NCBI RefSeq assembly: GCF_037113415.1 | Contig: NZ_CP146608.1 | Location: 516,501-580,500 of the forward strand | DNA length: 64,000 nt | Reading direction: 5' to 3' | Source of the DNA: Devosia sp. XK-2 | GTDB lineage: Bacteria; Pseudomonadota; Alphaproteobacteria; Rhizobiales; Devosiaceae | Shown here: one piece after another, positions 27,386-35,511 of the stretch | Layout: every line of letters starts with the position of its first letter | Position numbering within the stretch: position 1 is the stretch's first letter | Notes under the pieces: generated by a model | The model's database searches: none | What the model saw: only the letters and a program-made list of their open reading frames with translations | What the model was told of the DNA's origin: nothing | Translations under genes and position numbers: made by a program

Positions 27386-28711
27386 ATGAAGAGCTTTTCA
27401 TCTTCAAGTTTTGCCGGCCAGCATGCCGATGCGCTGGCCCTGGCGCGGGCCGCGGTGGAACACAATCCGCGCGCCCTGTTCACCGATTTCCAGTGGTTTC
27501 TCTACCAGGGGCGGGACACGGTCTTTTTTACCGCCTTTTCCACCCAGAGTTACGACAAGGATGCCCTGGGCAACATGGTTGCCGAAATGATCGCCCTGGC
27601 GCCCCAACTCACGCACGGCTTTGTTGGCGCCCGGCCGGGCCAGCCTTTTCCCAAGCATCTGCTCGATGCCATTACCTCGGTCGATATCGTCGACGAGTTT
27701 GACGGCTATCCCGATAAATGGCTGGGCAAATCCTCCGACATTTTCGAGCGTGAGGATTTGCCGTTATTTCGTGTCATGGCCGCCGTGCGGCGCGATGGTC
27801 CGGACGCGCAGGGGCGTGCTGCCATCCTGCAGGTGCGCTCCAGCCATGCCCTGCTCGAGGGTTCGGACTCGGCCCTGTTGACACGTTCGGCCGCGGCCGG
27901 TCATGGCGTGCAATCCGACAAGTCTAACAAGCTGCCCTGGGTCGACCGTTTCAGGAGCGCCATGCGCGGCGGGCTGACCTCGCTCATCTACCTGGTCCTG
28001 GCCAATGTCCTGGCACCCAAGGCGCAGCCCTGGGGTTTCAAGACCCTGGCTGTTGAGCGCCATCGCCTGCGTCAACTCGCCAATAAACTCGGCGTCCGCC
28101 AACGCTCTCTCATGTTCGCCCTGGTCACCCACGCCCTCAATGGCGAGGGCAGCGAAAAGGCTATGAGCAAGAAGGTGATCGGCGCCAATTATACGATGCT
28201 CGACACCAGGCGAAACGATACTGACGATGATTTCTTCCGGGTGCGGGCGCTGGAGGCAAAATTCACCGTCATGGATGACTTTGTCGACTATGTCCGGGCG
28301 GTCGACAATACCGTGGCAGGCATTGAGCAGAAGGACATCACATCTTTCCAGGTGGTGATCAATTCGATGTTCAAGGTCATGCGCGCCCTCAATCGCGTGT
28401 TTCCCTTCCTGCCCAATAAGCGCTTCTGGCGCTTCAATGGAGGCACCCACATCGTTCTCACCCTGGTGCCGCCGCACCGCACCTATGGCCCCATGACCCA
28501 CGGCATGGTCGAGCCGCTTTACTGCGGCGCCTGGCACTCCGAGGTGAATATCTGCACCTTCTGTCCGGGCCGTGACTATGTGACCTTCAACTTCTCCATG
28601 GAGCAGCGCCACATCGACAATGTCGAGAAGGTGTCCGCCCTGCTCGACGAAATCGAGCGTCGCGACGTGACCCCTCATACCATGGCGCCCGCCGTCGAAC
28701 GTCTGCGCTGA
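27386..28711 (+). CDS. WS/DGAT- or condensation-like acyltransferase family protein
   Basis: 441 residues. The centre has RSSHALLEGSDSALL, reminiscent of the HHxxxDG active-site motif of wax-ester/diacylglycerol acyltransferases and condensation domains, but with only one histidine and Glu for Asp. The C-terminal part, from GANYTMLDTRRN to the end, also has the shape of the WS/DGAT C-terminal domain. ATG 27386 follows GAGGGGAG. It may transfer an acyl group to a lipid or alcohol, or be a non-catalytic relative. Monocistronic. Confidence 0.6.
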   Translation: MKSFSSSSFAGQHADALALARAAVEHNPRALFTDFQWFLYQGRDTVFFTAFSTQSYDKDALGNMVAEMIALAPQLTHGFVGARPGQPFPKHLLDAITSVDIVDEFDGYPDKWLGKSSDIFEREDLPLFRVMAAVRRDGPDAQGRAAILQVRSSHALLEGSDSALLTRSAAAGHGVQSDKSNKLPWVDRFRSAMRGGLTSLIYLVLANVLAPKAQPWGFKTLAVERHRLRQLANKLGVRQRSLMFALVTHALNGEGSEKAMSKKVIGANYTMLDTRRNDTDDDFFRVRALEAKFTVMDDFVDYVRAVDNTVAGIEQKDITSFQVVINSMFKVMRALNRVFPFLPNKRFWRFNGGTHIVLTLVPPHRTYGPMTHGMVEPLYCGAWHSEVNICTFCPGRDYVTFNFSMEQRHIDNVEKVSALLDEIERRDVTPHTMAPAVERLR

Positions 28712-28881
28712 TTGTGCGTGCAATCTGACGCGGCCGCCCCGATGGCGCGGGTCCCCATCCACGTCAATTGAGGCATGATGTACGTACCTCAAAACAACTT
28801 GCCGGAATGGGGCGCCTCGGGTTAAGGGAGTGTTCATGAAGGCCATCCTGGCCTCACTCCTGGCTTCTTTCGGACCCGACC

Positions 28882-29652
28882 ATGACGCGCTTCGCCACCT
28901 ATCCAAGTCTCAACGATCGCCCCGTCATCATCTCTGGCGGCGCTTCCGGCATTGGCGAGGCCATGGTCCGCGCCTTCGCCGAACAGGGCGCAAAAGTAGG
29001 CTTTGTCGACATCGCCGTAGAGGCCGGAGAAGCCCTGGCAGCAGAGTTGCAGCAGGCCGGCCGGACAGTCCATTTTATCGCTTGCGATATCACCGACATT
29101 GCCGCCTATCAGGCTGTCATTGCTGAATTTTCGCGCCTTCACGGCGACGCGCTGGTCCTCGTCAACAATGCCGCGCACGACCAAAGGCACAATTGGGCCG
29201 AGGTGACACCTGATGAATGGGACGAGCGCATGGCTGTCAATCTCAAGCACGCCTTTTTCGCCGCTCAGGCGGTAGCGCCGGGCATGGCAAAGGCGGGGCA
29301 GGGGTCGATCATCAACTATGGCTCGATCAGTTGGATGATCATGACGCCGGGCCTGCCGGTTTACGAAACCGCCAAGGCCGCCGCTCATGGCCTTACCCGA
29401 TCCCTCGCGCGTGAATTGGGTCGGTCGGGCATCCGCGTCAATACACTGGTTCCCGGAGCGGTCATCACCCAGCGCCAGCTCGATCTCTGGATCAAGCCGG
29501 GCGGGCTGGAACAGATCGAGGCGCAGCAGGCGCTCTCGGGCCATGTAAAGCCCGCCGATTGCGCGCGCATGGCCCTGTTCCTGGCGGCCGAGGACAGCGC
29601 CATGGTCACCGGCCAGCAATTCCTGGTCGATGCGGGCTGGGCCAATAGCTGA
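28882..29652 (+). CDS. SDR family sugar dehydrogenase, XylB-like
   Basis: 256 residues of the short-chain dehydrogenase fold: SGGASGIGEAMV for the dinucleotide, NNAAHD, the serine in NYGSISW, and the catalytic YETAK. The beginning (YPSLNDRPVIISGG) and NYGSISW resemble the D-xylose 1-dehydrogenase of Caulobacter, so an aldose is a fair guess. No clear ribosome binding site precedes ATG 28882. Neighbours give no pathway. Confidence 0.85.
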   Translation: MTRFATYPSLNDRPVIISGGASGIGEAMVRAFAEQGAKVGFVDIAVEAGEALAAELQQAGRTVHFIACDITDIAAYQAVIAEFSRLHGDALVLVNNAAHDQRHNWAEVTPDEWDERMAVNLKHAFFAAQAVAPGMAKAGQGSIINYGSISWMIMTPGLPVYETAKAAAHGLTRSLARELGRSGIRVNTLVPGAVITQRQLDLWIKPGGLEQIEAQQALSGHVKPADCARMALFLAAEDSAMVTGQQFLVDAGWANS

Positions 29653-29751
29653 CCGTTCATCTCCCGTTCAGCCTCTTCCCCTCATCACGCTCCTGCCTTA
29701 TTCAGGGGCAACACAAGGCCAATAACCGCGAATCCTTTTGGGGGAAGCCAT

Positions 29752-30417
29752 ATGAAGTCGAAGGTTCTCGTCGCCCTTGCCGCGACCCTGGCGCTGAGCG
29801 CCTGCACCACCACCGATCCCTATACAGGCCAGAGCCGCCTCTCCAACACCGCTGGCGGTGGCCTGCTGGGTGCTGGCGGCGGTGCTGTTGCTGGCGCTAT
29901 TGTCGGTGCCGCCGTTGGTGGTGACCCGCGCGTTGGCGCGCTGATTGGCGCCGGTGTTGGTGGCCTGACCGGCGCGGCCATCGGCAATTACATGGACCAG
30001 CAGGAAGCCGAACTGCGCGCCCAGCTGCAGGGCACCGGTGTTTCGGTTACCCGCGTGGGCGATCAGATCATTCTCAACATGCCCTCCAACATCACCTTTG
30101 CGACCGATCAGTCGACCGTGCAGCCTCAGTTCAACCAGACCCTGGTTTCGGTTGCTCTCGTGCTCAAGAAGTTCGACAAGACGATCGTGGATGTCTATGG
30201 CCACACCGACAGCCAGGGCGACGACGCCTATAACCTGGCTCTCAGCCAGCGCCGCGCCGTTTCTGTCGCCACCATCCTGGCCAATCAGGGTATCGACCAG
30301 CGCCGCTTCTACATCGAAGGCAAGGGCGAAAGCTCTCCCATTGCCTCCAACGCCACCGAAGCCGGGCGCGCACAAAACCGCCGCGTGGAAATCCAGCTCT
30401 CCCCGATTCGCGGCTGA
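29752..30417 (+). CDS. OmpA-family outer-membrane lipoprotein
   Basis: 221 residues. A lipoprotein signal peptide ends at the lipobox LSAC (Cys17). A glycine-rich membrane-associating segment (about 35-80, YMD-type glycine-zipper) precedes a C-terminal OmpA peptidoglycan-binding domain with VYGHTDSQGDDAYN and LSQRRAVSVATIL and NRRVEIQL. It likely tethers outer membrane and cell wall. GGGGGAAG precedes ATG 29752; a strong terminator follows. Confidence 0.93.
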   Translation: MKSKVLVALAATLALSACTTTDPYTGQSRLSNTAGGGLLGAGGGAVAGAIVGAAVGGDPRVGALIGAGVGGLTGAAIGNYMDQQEAELRAQLQGTGVSVTRVGDQIILNMPSNITFATDQSTVQPQFNQTLVSVALVLKKFDKTIVDVYGHTDSQGDDAYNLALSQRRAVSVATILANQGIDQRRFYIEGKGESSPIASNATEAGRAQNRRVEIQLSPIRG

Positions 30418-30438
30418 TAGAGCTTCAAATCATGCCAG

Positions 30439-30470
30439 AGGCGCGATCTTCGGATCGCGCCTTTATTATT
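30439..30470 (+). terminator. Intrinsic terminator of the OmpA-like gene
   Basis: AGGCGCGATC and GATCGCGCCT form a perfect 10-base stem capped by a TTCG tetraloop, then TTATTATT. It also lies over the 3' end of the convergent small gene. Confidence 0.92.
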
Positions 30471-30759
30471 GCACTGGCGTCTCGATCACGGGGTCGGAGG
30501 TCGGTGTGCCCGGCTGCATATCGGTCCCCGGCGCGCCCGAGAAAACCTGCATGACCAGCAGGATGGCGATGATTATTGCCAGCGCGCCCAGACCATAGAG
30601 CCACCAATTGGTGGGCCCGGTCGAACCCACGGTCGGGTCGTGCTCACCGGCGACTTTGAGGCCAGATCCGTCCGGCACGTCCAGCTTGGCGGCGTTCTCA
30701 TCGACCAGATAGTCGACCTTGGCGACCTGTGGTGAGTGTTTTTCCTTGGCTTCGGCCAT
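30466..30759 (-). CDS. Small single-pass membrane protein
   Basis: 97 residues: a charged N-terminal half, one membrane helix (about residues 52-72, WWLYGLGALAIIIAILLVM) and a Pro/Thr-rich tail. Its start overlaps the stop of the gene at 31016 by one base (TGATG), so both are one operon. No domain recognised. Its setting beside a PRC-barrel gene suggests a stress role, but that is only context. Confidence 0.72.
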   Translation of the reverse strand: MAEAKEKHSPQVAKVDYLVDENAAKLDVPDGSGLKVAGEHDPTVGSTGPTNWWLYGLGALAIIIAILLVMQVFSGAPGTDMQPGTPTSDPVIETPVQ

Positions 30760-31016
30760 CAGTAATCTCCCTTCAATACGGTTTCTGTGCCCACGCCCTC
30801 TTCCACGCCCTCGCGCACTTCGGCGATGGCCTGGTCGATTTCCTCGGGCTCAAAGGCCACCGCGCCGCCCTCGACCGGCGCGCCGGTCGCTTCGGCTTTG
30901 AGCTGGTTGAGGAGCGCGATCTTCTCGCGCGCCGTAAATAGAGTGTGGTGGGCGATCTGCATGGGGTTGAGCTGGTCTTTGCCGCCCATGCGTTCCTTGA
31001 GGCTATCCAATATCAT
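30759..31016 (-). CDS. Small conserved-looking hypothetical protein
   Basis: 85 residues beginning MILDSLKERMGGKDQLNPMQ, acidic at the end, likely helical, soluble. ATG 31016 has GGGAGAG at good spacing; the frame is open further (to 31184) but without a start signal. Translation is coupled to the downstream small membrane protein. No known domain. Confidence 0.72.
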   Translation of the reverse strand: MILDSLKERMGGKDQLNPMQIAHHTLFTAREKIALLNQLKAEATGAPVEGGAVAFEPEEIDQAIAEVREGVEEGVGTETVLKGDY

Positions 31017-31140
31017 TGTTCTCTCCCGCGGTTTGTGTCGAACTCTATGGTTGTCCATAAGCTCAATGCCGTGGGATGCGCCTGGTTCCGGCGGCCGAAC
31101 GTCTGAAGGCGCCGCTCGCGCGATCACATTTTCCGTTTGC

Positions 31141-31166
31141 GGAAACCGGTCATGGATGCTCGCGTT
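31141..31166 (+). promoter_or_regulatory. Possible EcfG-type general-stress promoter
   Basis: GGAAA and CGTT are separated by 17 bases, one mismatch from the GGAAC/CGTT pattern of EcfG sigma factors, 32 bases before the PRC-barrel gene. Position and gene type are fitting but the -35 is imperfect. Confidence 0.35.
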
Positions 31167-31198
31167 CTGCCTCCACACCCCCAAATGAGGAGGATTAA

Positions 31199-31588
31199 AT
31201 GGCCTATGATGACAAACGCGTCGCCACCGCGGACGTAAAAGAAACCCATGACCTGATCGCTTCGGACAAGGTCGAGGGCACTAAGGTTTACGATCCGAAC
31301 GGCGAGCATATCGGCTCGATCGAGCGCATTCTGGTCGAGAAGCGCGGCGGCAAGGTGTCCTATGCCGTGCTGAGCTTCGGTGGTTTTCTGGGCATTGGAC
31401 ATGACCACTATCCTTTGCCCTGGTCCAAGCTCGATTATGACGAAAATCTCGGCGGCTACCGCGTCGATATCACCAGGGAACAGCTCGAAGGCGCCCCGCA
31501 TTACGAAAGCGACGACGACAATTTCTGGACGGCCGAGAATGGGCGTCGCGTCCATGACTATTATGGCGTGACCCCATATTGGATCTGA
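31199..31588 (+). CDS. PRC-barrel domain protein
   Basis: 129 residues. A PRC-barrel (about 22-95) is shown by VEGTKVYDPNGEHIGSIERI and GFLGIGHDHYPLPWSKL. The tail is rich in acidic and aromatic residues. Such small soluble proteins are common members of the general stress response in this order. GAGGAGG lies right before the ATG. Divergent from the two small genes at 30466-31016. Confidence 0.88.
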   Translation: MAYDDKRVATADVKETHDLIASDKVEGTKVYDPNGEHIGSIERILVEKRGGKVSYAVLSFGGFLGIGHDHYPLPWSKLDYDENLGGYRVDITREQLEGAPHYESDDDNFWTAENGRRVHDYYGVTPYWI

Positions 31589-31625
31589 TCCAGGCCAGGC
31601 TTTTCAATGACCAAATGATTGCAAG

Positions 31626-31665
31626 GGCCGACGCCGGCTTTACGGCGCCGGTCTTTTTTGCGTTC
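31626..31665 (+). terminator. Terminator after the PRC-barrel gene
   Basis: GCCGACGCCG and CGGCGCCGGT pair with one mismatch and are followed by a run of six T. A further GTTCAC/GTGAAC inverted repeat follows directly (31661-31678). Confidence 0.7.
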
Positions 31666-31681
31666 ACGAGCGCGTGAACAT

Positions 31682-31706
31682 GTAACGCCTTCGGGCCGGC
31701 GACGAA
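31682..31706 (+). promoter_or_regulatory. Candidate ECF sigma promoter of the bufferin operon
   Basis: GTAAC and CGAA are spaced by exactly 16 bases, 48 bases before the bufA start. From memory this is the GTAAC-N16-CGAA pattern reported for SigF of Caulobacter, an ECF factor answering metal stress that controls DUF2282/DUF692 operons. No better promoter is visible in the gap. Confidence 0.6.
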
Positions 31707-31718
31707 TGTCCTCGTGTT

Positions 31719-31735
31719 GGAACCGCAAAGGTTCC
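31719..31735. promoter_or_regulatory. Inverted repeat in the bufA leader
   Basis: GGAACC and GGTTCC with a GCAAA centre lie between the candidate promoter and the ribosome binding site (AGAGGAG). It could be a leader hairpin that affects translation or stability, or an operator. Confidence 0.4.
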
Positions 31736-31753
31736 CCACCAGAGGAGAATCCA

Positions 31754-32062
31754 ATGAACCGCCTGACCACTTTCGCTCTCGCCGCTTCGCTCAGCGCTGC
31801 ACTCGGCGGCACCGCAATCGCTCAGGATGCGATGGGCGGCGATGCCATGGCAGCAACCGAGAAATGCTATGGCGTGGCCCTGGCCGGTGCCAATGATTGC
31901 GCCGCGGGCCCCGGCACCACCTGCGCCGGCACATCCACCATCGACTATCAGGGCAATGCCTGGAAGGCTGTGCCTGCAGGCACTTGTGAAACCATGATGA
32001 TCGAAGGCGACCGCATGGGTTCGCTCGAGCCGCTCGATCGCGATCTCCCCATGGCAAGCTGA
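31754..32062 (+). CDS. bufA: Bufferin precursor BufA1 (DUF2282)
   Basis: 102 residues. A Sec signal peptide (cleavage after AIAQ, residue 24) is followed by a mature part with the four conserved cysteines 38, 49, 57 and 78 ([29 protein letters not shown]). DUF2282 proteins are precursors of bufferins, copper-binding peptides whose cysteines are modified in the cytosol by a DUF692 enzyme before export to the periplasm. The downstream genes encode that enzyme and its partner. AGAGGAG precedes the ATG. A hairpin follows the stop, which would favour precursor over enzyme. Confidence 0.9.
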   Translation: MNRLTTFALAASLSAALGGTAIAQDAMGGDAMAATEKCYGVALAGANDCAAGPGTTCAGTSTIDYQGNAWKAVPAGTCETMMIEGDRMGSLEPLDRDLPMAS

Positions 32063-32073
32063 CCGCTTCAATA

Positions 32074-32095
32074 CGGGAGGCTTGCGAGCCTCCCG
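32074..32095 (+). terminator. Intercistronic hairpin between bufA and bufB
   Basis: CGGGAGGCT and AGCCTCCCG form a perfect 9-base stem with a TGCG loop and no T tract, 12 bases after the bufA stop. It likely slows or partly stops polymerase or protects the bufA message. Confidence 0.7.
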
Positions 32096-32119
32096 CCTTG
32101 CATTTCAAGGGAGGTTCCA

Positions 32120-32977
32120 ATGCCGTTCGATAGTTTGCCGGCCCGCCCCGGCCTGGGCCTGAAATCCCAGCACTACACGCAGATCATTGCCGAAAAGCCT
32201 GACCTTGGCTTTTTCGAGGTTCACGCTGAGAACTATATGGGCGACGGCGGCCCGCCGCATCGTTACCTGACCGCCATTTGCGAGCATTATCCATTGTCGC
32301 TTCACGGCGTTGGCCTGTCCATCGGTGGGGAGGGCCCGCTCGATCGTGCCCATCTTGACCGTCTGAGAGTGCTGGTCGATCGCTATGCCCCCGCCTCGTT
32401 TTCGGAGCATTTGGCCTGGTCCAGCCACGACGAAGGCTATCTCAACGATCTCCTGCCGGTCCCCTATACGTCCCGGACGCTGGATCGCGTCGTCGCCCAT
32501 GTCGAAGAGGTGCAACAGGCTTTGGGGCGGCGCATGCTGCTGGAAAATCCCTCAACCTATGTGCTCTTTGCGGAGAGTACGATCGACGAAGTCGACTTCC
32601 TCGACGCCATCGCCACCCGCACCGGCTGCGGCCTGCTGCTCGACGTCAACAATGTCATGGTCTCGGCGGTCAACCACCGGCTGGATCCGGTGCGCTATAT
32701 TGACCGCTTTCCCATCCACCATGTCGGCGAAATTCATCTCGCCGGCTATGATGAAACCACTGACGATGCTGGCGAACGTCTATTGATCGATGCCCATGGC
32801 AGCCGCGTCCGCCCCGATGTGTTCGAACTTTACCGCCATACGATCTCTCGCACCGGCCCGCTGCCGACATTGATTGAATGGGACAATGATGTCCCCACCT
32901 TCGATGTGCTGATGGACGAGGTGCGGCTGGTCGACGAAGTGCTCGATGGCACCCTGGCGCAAAGGCTCGCGTCGTGA
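32120..32977 (+). CDS. bufB: MNIO-family bufferin maturase BufB (DUF692)
   Basis: 285 residues of the multinuclear non-heme iron oxidase family, a TIM-barrel enzyme that converts precursor cysteines to heterocycles. The metal-ligand motifs are all present: EVHAENYM, SLHGVGLSIGG, SEHLAW, LENPSTY, DVNNVMVSAVNH, GEIHLAGY, IDAHGSRV and IEWDNDVP. GGGAGG precedes the ATG. The stop overlaps the GTG of bufC, so the two are made together. Confidence 0.95.
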   Translation: MPFDSLPARPGLGLKSQHYTQIIAEKPDLGFFEVHAENYMGDGGPPHRYLTAICEHYPLSLHGVGLSIGGEGPLDRAHLDRLRVLVDRYAPASFSEHLAWSSHDEGYLNDLLPVPYTSRTLDRVVAHVEEVQQALGRRMLLENPSTYVLFAESTIDEVDFLDAIATRTGCGLLLDVNNVMVSAVNHRLDPVRYIDRFPIHHVGEIHLAGYDETTDDAGERLLIDAHGSRVRPDVFELYRHTISRTGPLPTLIEWDNDVPTFDVLMDEVRLVDEVLDGTLAQRLAS

Positions 32978-33732
32978 CCAGCCAGAGCCAGTTCACCAGC
33001 GCCCTGACGAACCCGGCTGAGCCCGTGCCATCCGGTCTGGTATCGCCACGCGGTACCACCGACGCAAAGCGCTTTGCCGTCTATCGCAACAATGTTCACG
33101 TGAGCCTGACCGGCGCCATTGCCGCCCGTTTCCCGGTTGTGCGGCAAGTGGTCGGCGAAACATTCTTCGCGGGCATGGCGCGGGTCTATGTGGGGCAGAA
33201 CAAGCCGAAAAGTCCCATCCTGCTACACTACGGTGATAGCTTTGCTGAATTCATCGCCAGCTTTCCGCCTGCCTCGAGCCTGCCATACCTGCCAGACCTG
33301 GCGCGGTTGGAGGCAGCCTGGTCGGACGTCTACAATGCCGCTGATGCTGCTACCCTTGCACCCGCCGATTTGGGGCGTATTGATGCCGCCGCGCTGGGAG
33401 CTTTGACCCTGGTCCTGGCGCCGGCGTCTCGCAGCGTCCGTTCCCGCTACCCGGTTGGATCGATCTGGTCCGCTCACCAATCGTCGCCAGCCAATATCCC
33501 CTCAATCTCGGGTGGGGAATGCGTGCTGCTGACCCGCCCGCAGGCGGAGGTTCGCGTCACCGTCATTCCCGCTTCCGCCGCCGCGTTTCTCTCGGCGCTG
33601 TCTGAGGGCAACAGCCTTGCATCGGCCTCGGAGGCCGCAATAGCCGGTTTTCCCGATTTCGATCCTGGCGCCGCACTGGTGGGGTTGGCCGGCCTCGGGG
33701 CCTTTGCGGCCATCAACGGAGCTTTGACATGA
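32974..33732 (+). CDS. bufC: BufC-like partner protein (DUF2063)
   Basis: 252 residues. The N-terminal DUF2063 domain (about 5-110) is seen in FAVYRNNVHVSLTGAIAARFPV, and a C-terminal domain of about 100 residues follows, ending in GFPDFDPGAALVGLAGLGAF. DUF2063 proteins bind the precursor leader and bring it to the MNIO enzyme. It begins with GTG overlapping the bufB stop and ends in an ATGA overlap with the next gene. Confidence 0.9.
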   Translation: MTSQSQFTSALTNPAEPVPSGLVSPRGTTDAKRFAVYRNNVHVSLTGAIAARFPVVRQVVGETFFAGMARVYVGQNKPKSPILLHYGDSFAEFIASFPPASSLPYLPDLARLEAAWSDVYNAADAATLAPADLGRIDAAALGALTLVLAPASRSVRSRYPVGSIWSAHQSSPANIPSISGGECVLLTRPQAEVRVTVIPASAAAFLSALSEGNSLASASEAAIAGFPDFDPGAALVGLAGLGAFAAINGALT

Positions 33733-34232
33733 TTATCGATCGTCTTCATGGCTTTTGGCAGCGGCTCGACACAGGCTTGGGCAGCGTGCCCTCGGCGCTG
33801 CCCCTGCTCGCGCTGCGTGTCGCTCTGGCCATCCCGTTCTGGCGTTCGGGTCTGACCAAATGGGACGGGTTTTTCAACCTGTCGACCGGCGCGCGCTACC
33901 TGTTCGAGCAGGAGTTTCGCTTGCACATTCTTGGCCAGGCCTTTCCCTATCCGGCGCCGCTGGCCATGGCATTCCTGGCCGGAATAGGGGAGCTCGTTCT
34001 GCCTGTGCTGCTCGTTCTCGGTCTCGGCACGCGCCTGGCCGCGCTCGGCATTATCGGCATGACCATCATCATCCAGCTCACCGTGCCCGATGGCCTGGTC
34101 AATTTTCATCTGCCCTGGTTCGCCATGGCACTGGCACTGCTGGTCTATGGCGGGGGAACGCTCTCGGCCGATCGGCTCTTGGGCGGTCTGGTCGGTGCGC
34201 GGCTCAAGGGGTCTGCGCACCCCGCGCCGTGA
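33729..34232 (+). CDS. DoxX-family membrane protein of the bufferin operon
   Basis: 167 residues with four membrane helices and the DoxX-type start ALRVALAIPFWRSGLTKWDGF. DoxX-like proteins commonly end DUF2282/DUF692 operons; the role is not defined and may be in the redox state or export of the modified peptide. Its ATG overlaps bufC and its last 29 bases overlap the convergent lactonase gene. Confidence 0.88.
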   Translation: MIIDRLHGFWQRLDTGLGSVPSALPLLALRVALAIPFWRSGLTKWDGFFNLSTGARYLFEQEFRLHILGQAFPYPAPLAMAFLAGIGELVLPVLLVLGLGTRLAALGIIGMTIIIQLTVPDGLVNFHLPWFAMALALLVYGGGTLSADRLLGGLVGARLKGSAHPAP

Positions 34233-35124
34233 CGTAAAGCGCATAAACAGAGGTCGTGGCGGTGATGAACAGCCGATTTCGCCGCGGCCCGCCAAATGTC
34301 AGGTTCGATACGCATTGCGGCACGCGGATCTTGCCACAGAGCTTGCCGGTTTCGTCGAAGATATGCACGCCATCGGCCGCCGAACACCAGAGCCAGCCTT
34401 CGCTATCGACTCTGAAGCCGTCCGGAACGCCGGCATCGATCACGGCAAACGGCCCCTCATCGCGCACGGACTGACCGTCATTTTCAACTGAAAAGGCTCG
34501 GATGTGCCGCGGCACATCCGGATTGTGGCTGGCGCCTGAATCGGCCACATAGAGGCGGCTTTCATCGGGCGAGAAGGCCAGTCCATTGGGCTGCACGAAA
34601 TCGCCGACCATCAGGCTGATCGCGCCGGTATCGCCATCAATGCGATAGACCCCACGGACAGGCTGCTCCGGCGGGGTCATATAGCCCTCATAATCCGAGA
34701 GGATGCCGTAGGTCGGATCGGTGAACCAGATCGACCGGTCCGATTTGACCACCACATCATTGGGCGAGTTGAGTTTTCTGCCCTCAAAACTGTCGGCGAG
34801 CACGGTGATCGATCCATCGATCTCCATGCGGGTCACCCGGCGCTCCCCATGCTCGCAGGAGATCAACCGGCCCTGGCCATCGCGCGTGTGACCATTGGCA
34901 AAGCCGGAGGGTTCGAGAAAGACGCTGACTGAATTGTCGCGCGGCAGATAGCGCAGCACCTGTTGGTTGGGAATGTCGGAAAAATAGAGGCAGTCATGGT
35001 CCGAGAACCAAACCGGCCCCTCGGTCCACCGGCACCCGGAATGAACCTCCTCCAGCCGCGCACTGCCAACGATCTTGTGCGCAAAACGCGGATCGATGAT
35101 TTCGTAAAGATCTTGTTCGGCCAT
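34204..35124 (-). CDS. SMP-30/gluconolactonase family protein
   Basis: 306 residues of the six-bladed beta-propeller family that opens sugar lactones. Visible are the metal ligand Glu in RWTEGPVWF, LNSPNDVVVKSDRSIWFTDPTYG, and QPNGLAFSPDESRLYVADSG. ATG 35124 has GGAGG at best spacing; a second ATG directly before it (35127) is possible. It is divergent from the LacI gene, so it probably belongs to the carbohydrate locus on its other side. Confidence 0.92.
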   Translation of the reverse strand: MAEQDLYEIIDPRFAHKIVGSARLEEVHSGCRWTEGPVWFSDHDCLYFSDIPNQQVLRYLPRDNSVSVFLEPSGFANGHTRDGQGRLISCEHGERRVTRMEIDGSITVLADSFEGRKLNSPNDVVVKSDRSIWFTDPTYGILSDYEGYMTPPEQPVRGVYRIDGDTGAISLMVGDFVQPNGLAFSPDESRLYVADSGASHNPDVPRHIRAFSVENDGQSVRDEGPFAVIDAGVPDGFRVDSEGWLWCSAADGVHIFDETGKLCGKIRVPQCVSNLTFGGPRRNRLFITATTSVYALYVTARGAQTP

Positions 35125-35357
35125 CATCCCCTCCAATGCGGTAAAAGGCATAGAGCGGACCGGGTCCGGCGACAAGACCATCGCGGGCAGCACCAGGCAG
35201 ATCGCGCCCGAGTGGTTTGGCCGGCGGTTGAAATTAGCGAAGAGCCCTAAATCCATGGTTGCCGTCAGTTTTGTCGCCAGCGCCTTCCACGCGGCCTCTG
35301 GCAGGCTTCGCGCCACCACCGGCCATGATAGGGCCGGCGATTGCGCCATGCGGTCGG

Positions 35358-35370
35358 TGCTAATATTATC
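35358..35370. promoter_or_regulatory. AT-rich motif shared with the importer's upstream region
   Basis: TGCTAATATTATC lies in the 387-base gap between the lactonase and LacI genes and differs by one base from TGCTGATATTATC at 38529. It may be a binding site (or half-site) of the LacI regulator. Nothing else distinct was seen in 35125-35511. Confidence 0.45.
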
Positions 35371-35511
35371 TTGAAATCAGAATCAAGGTCGCGTTTGCTA
35401 GTGCTGGAGATCGGGATTGTCCGGTTTCTTTCAGCTCCGGCCTGTTCCAGGCTTTCCCACCTGCGCCCTGCACCACTCATCCTCCGCTATTCACAAGAGA
35501 TCAAAAAGACC

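Noticed and set aside
27764-28906. Minus-strand frame of 380 residues opposite the WS/DGAT-like gene
   Set aside because: His/Gly/Asp-rich shadow with no domain and no start signal; the plus-strand gene has a good ribosome binding site and family resemblance.
31073-31095. Minus-strand EcfG promoter (GGAACC at the complement of 31084-31089) for the small genes at 30759-31016
   Set aside because: The -35-like GGAACC is good, but no CGTT lies at the required distance (CATT is found).
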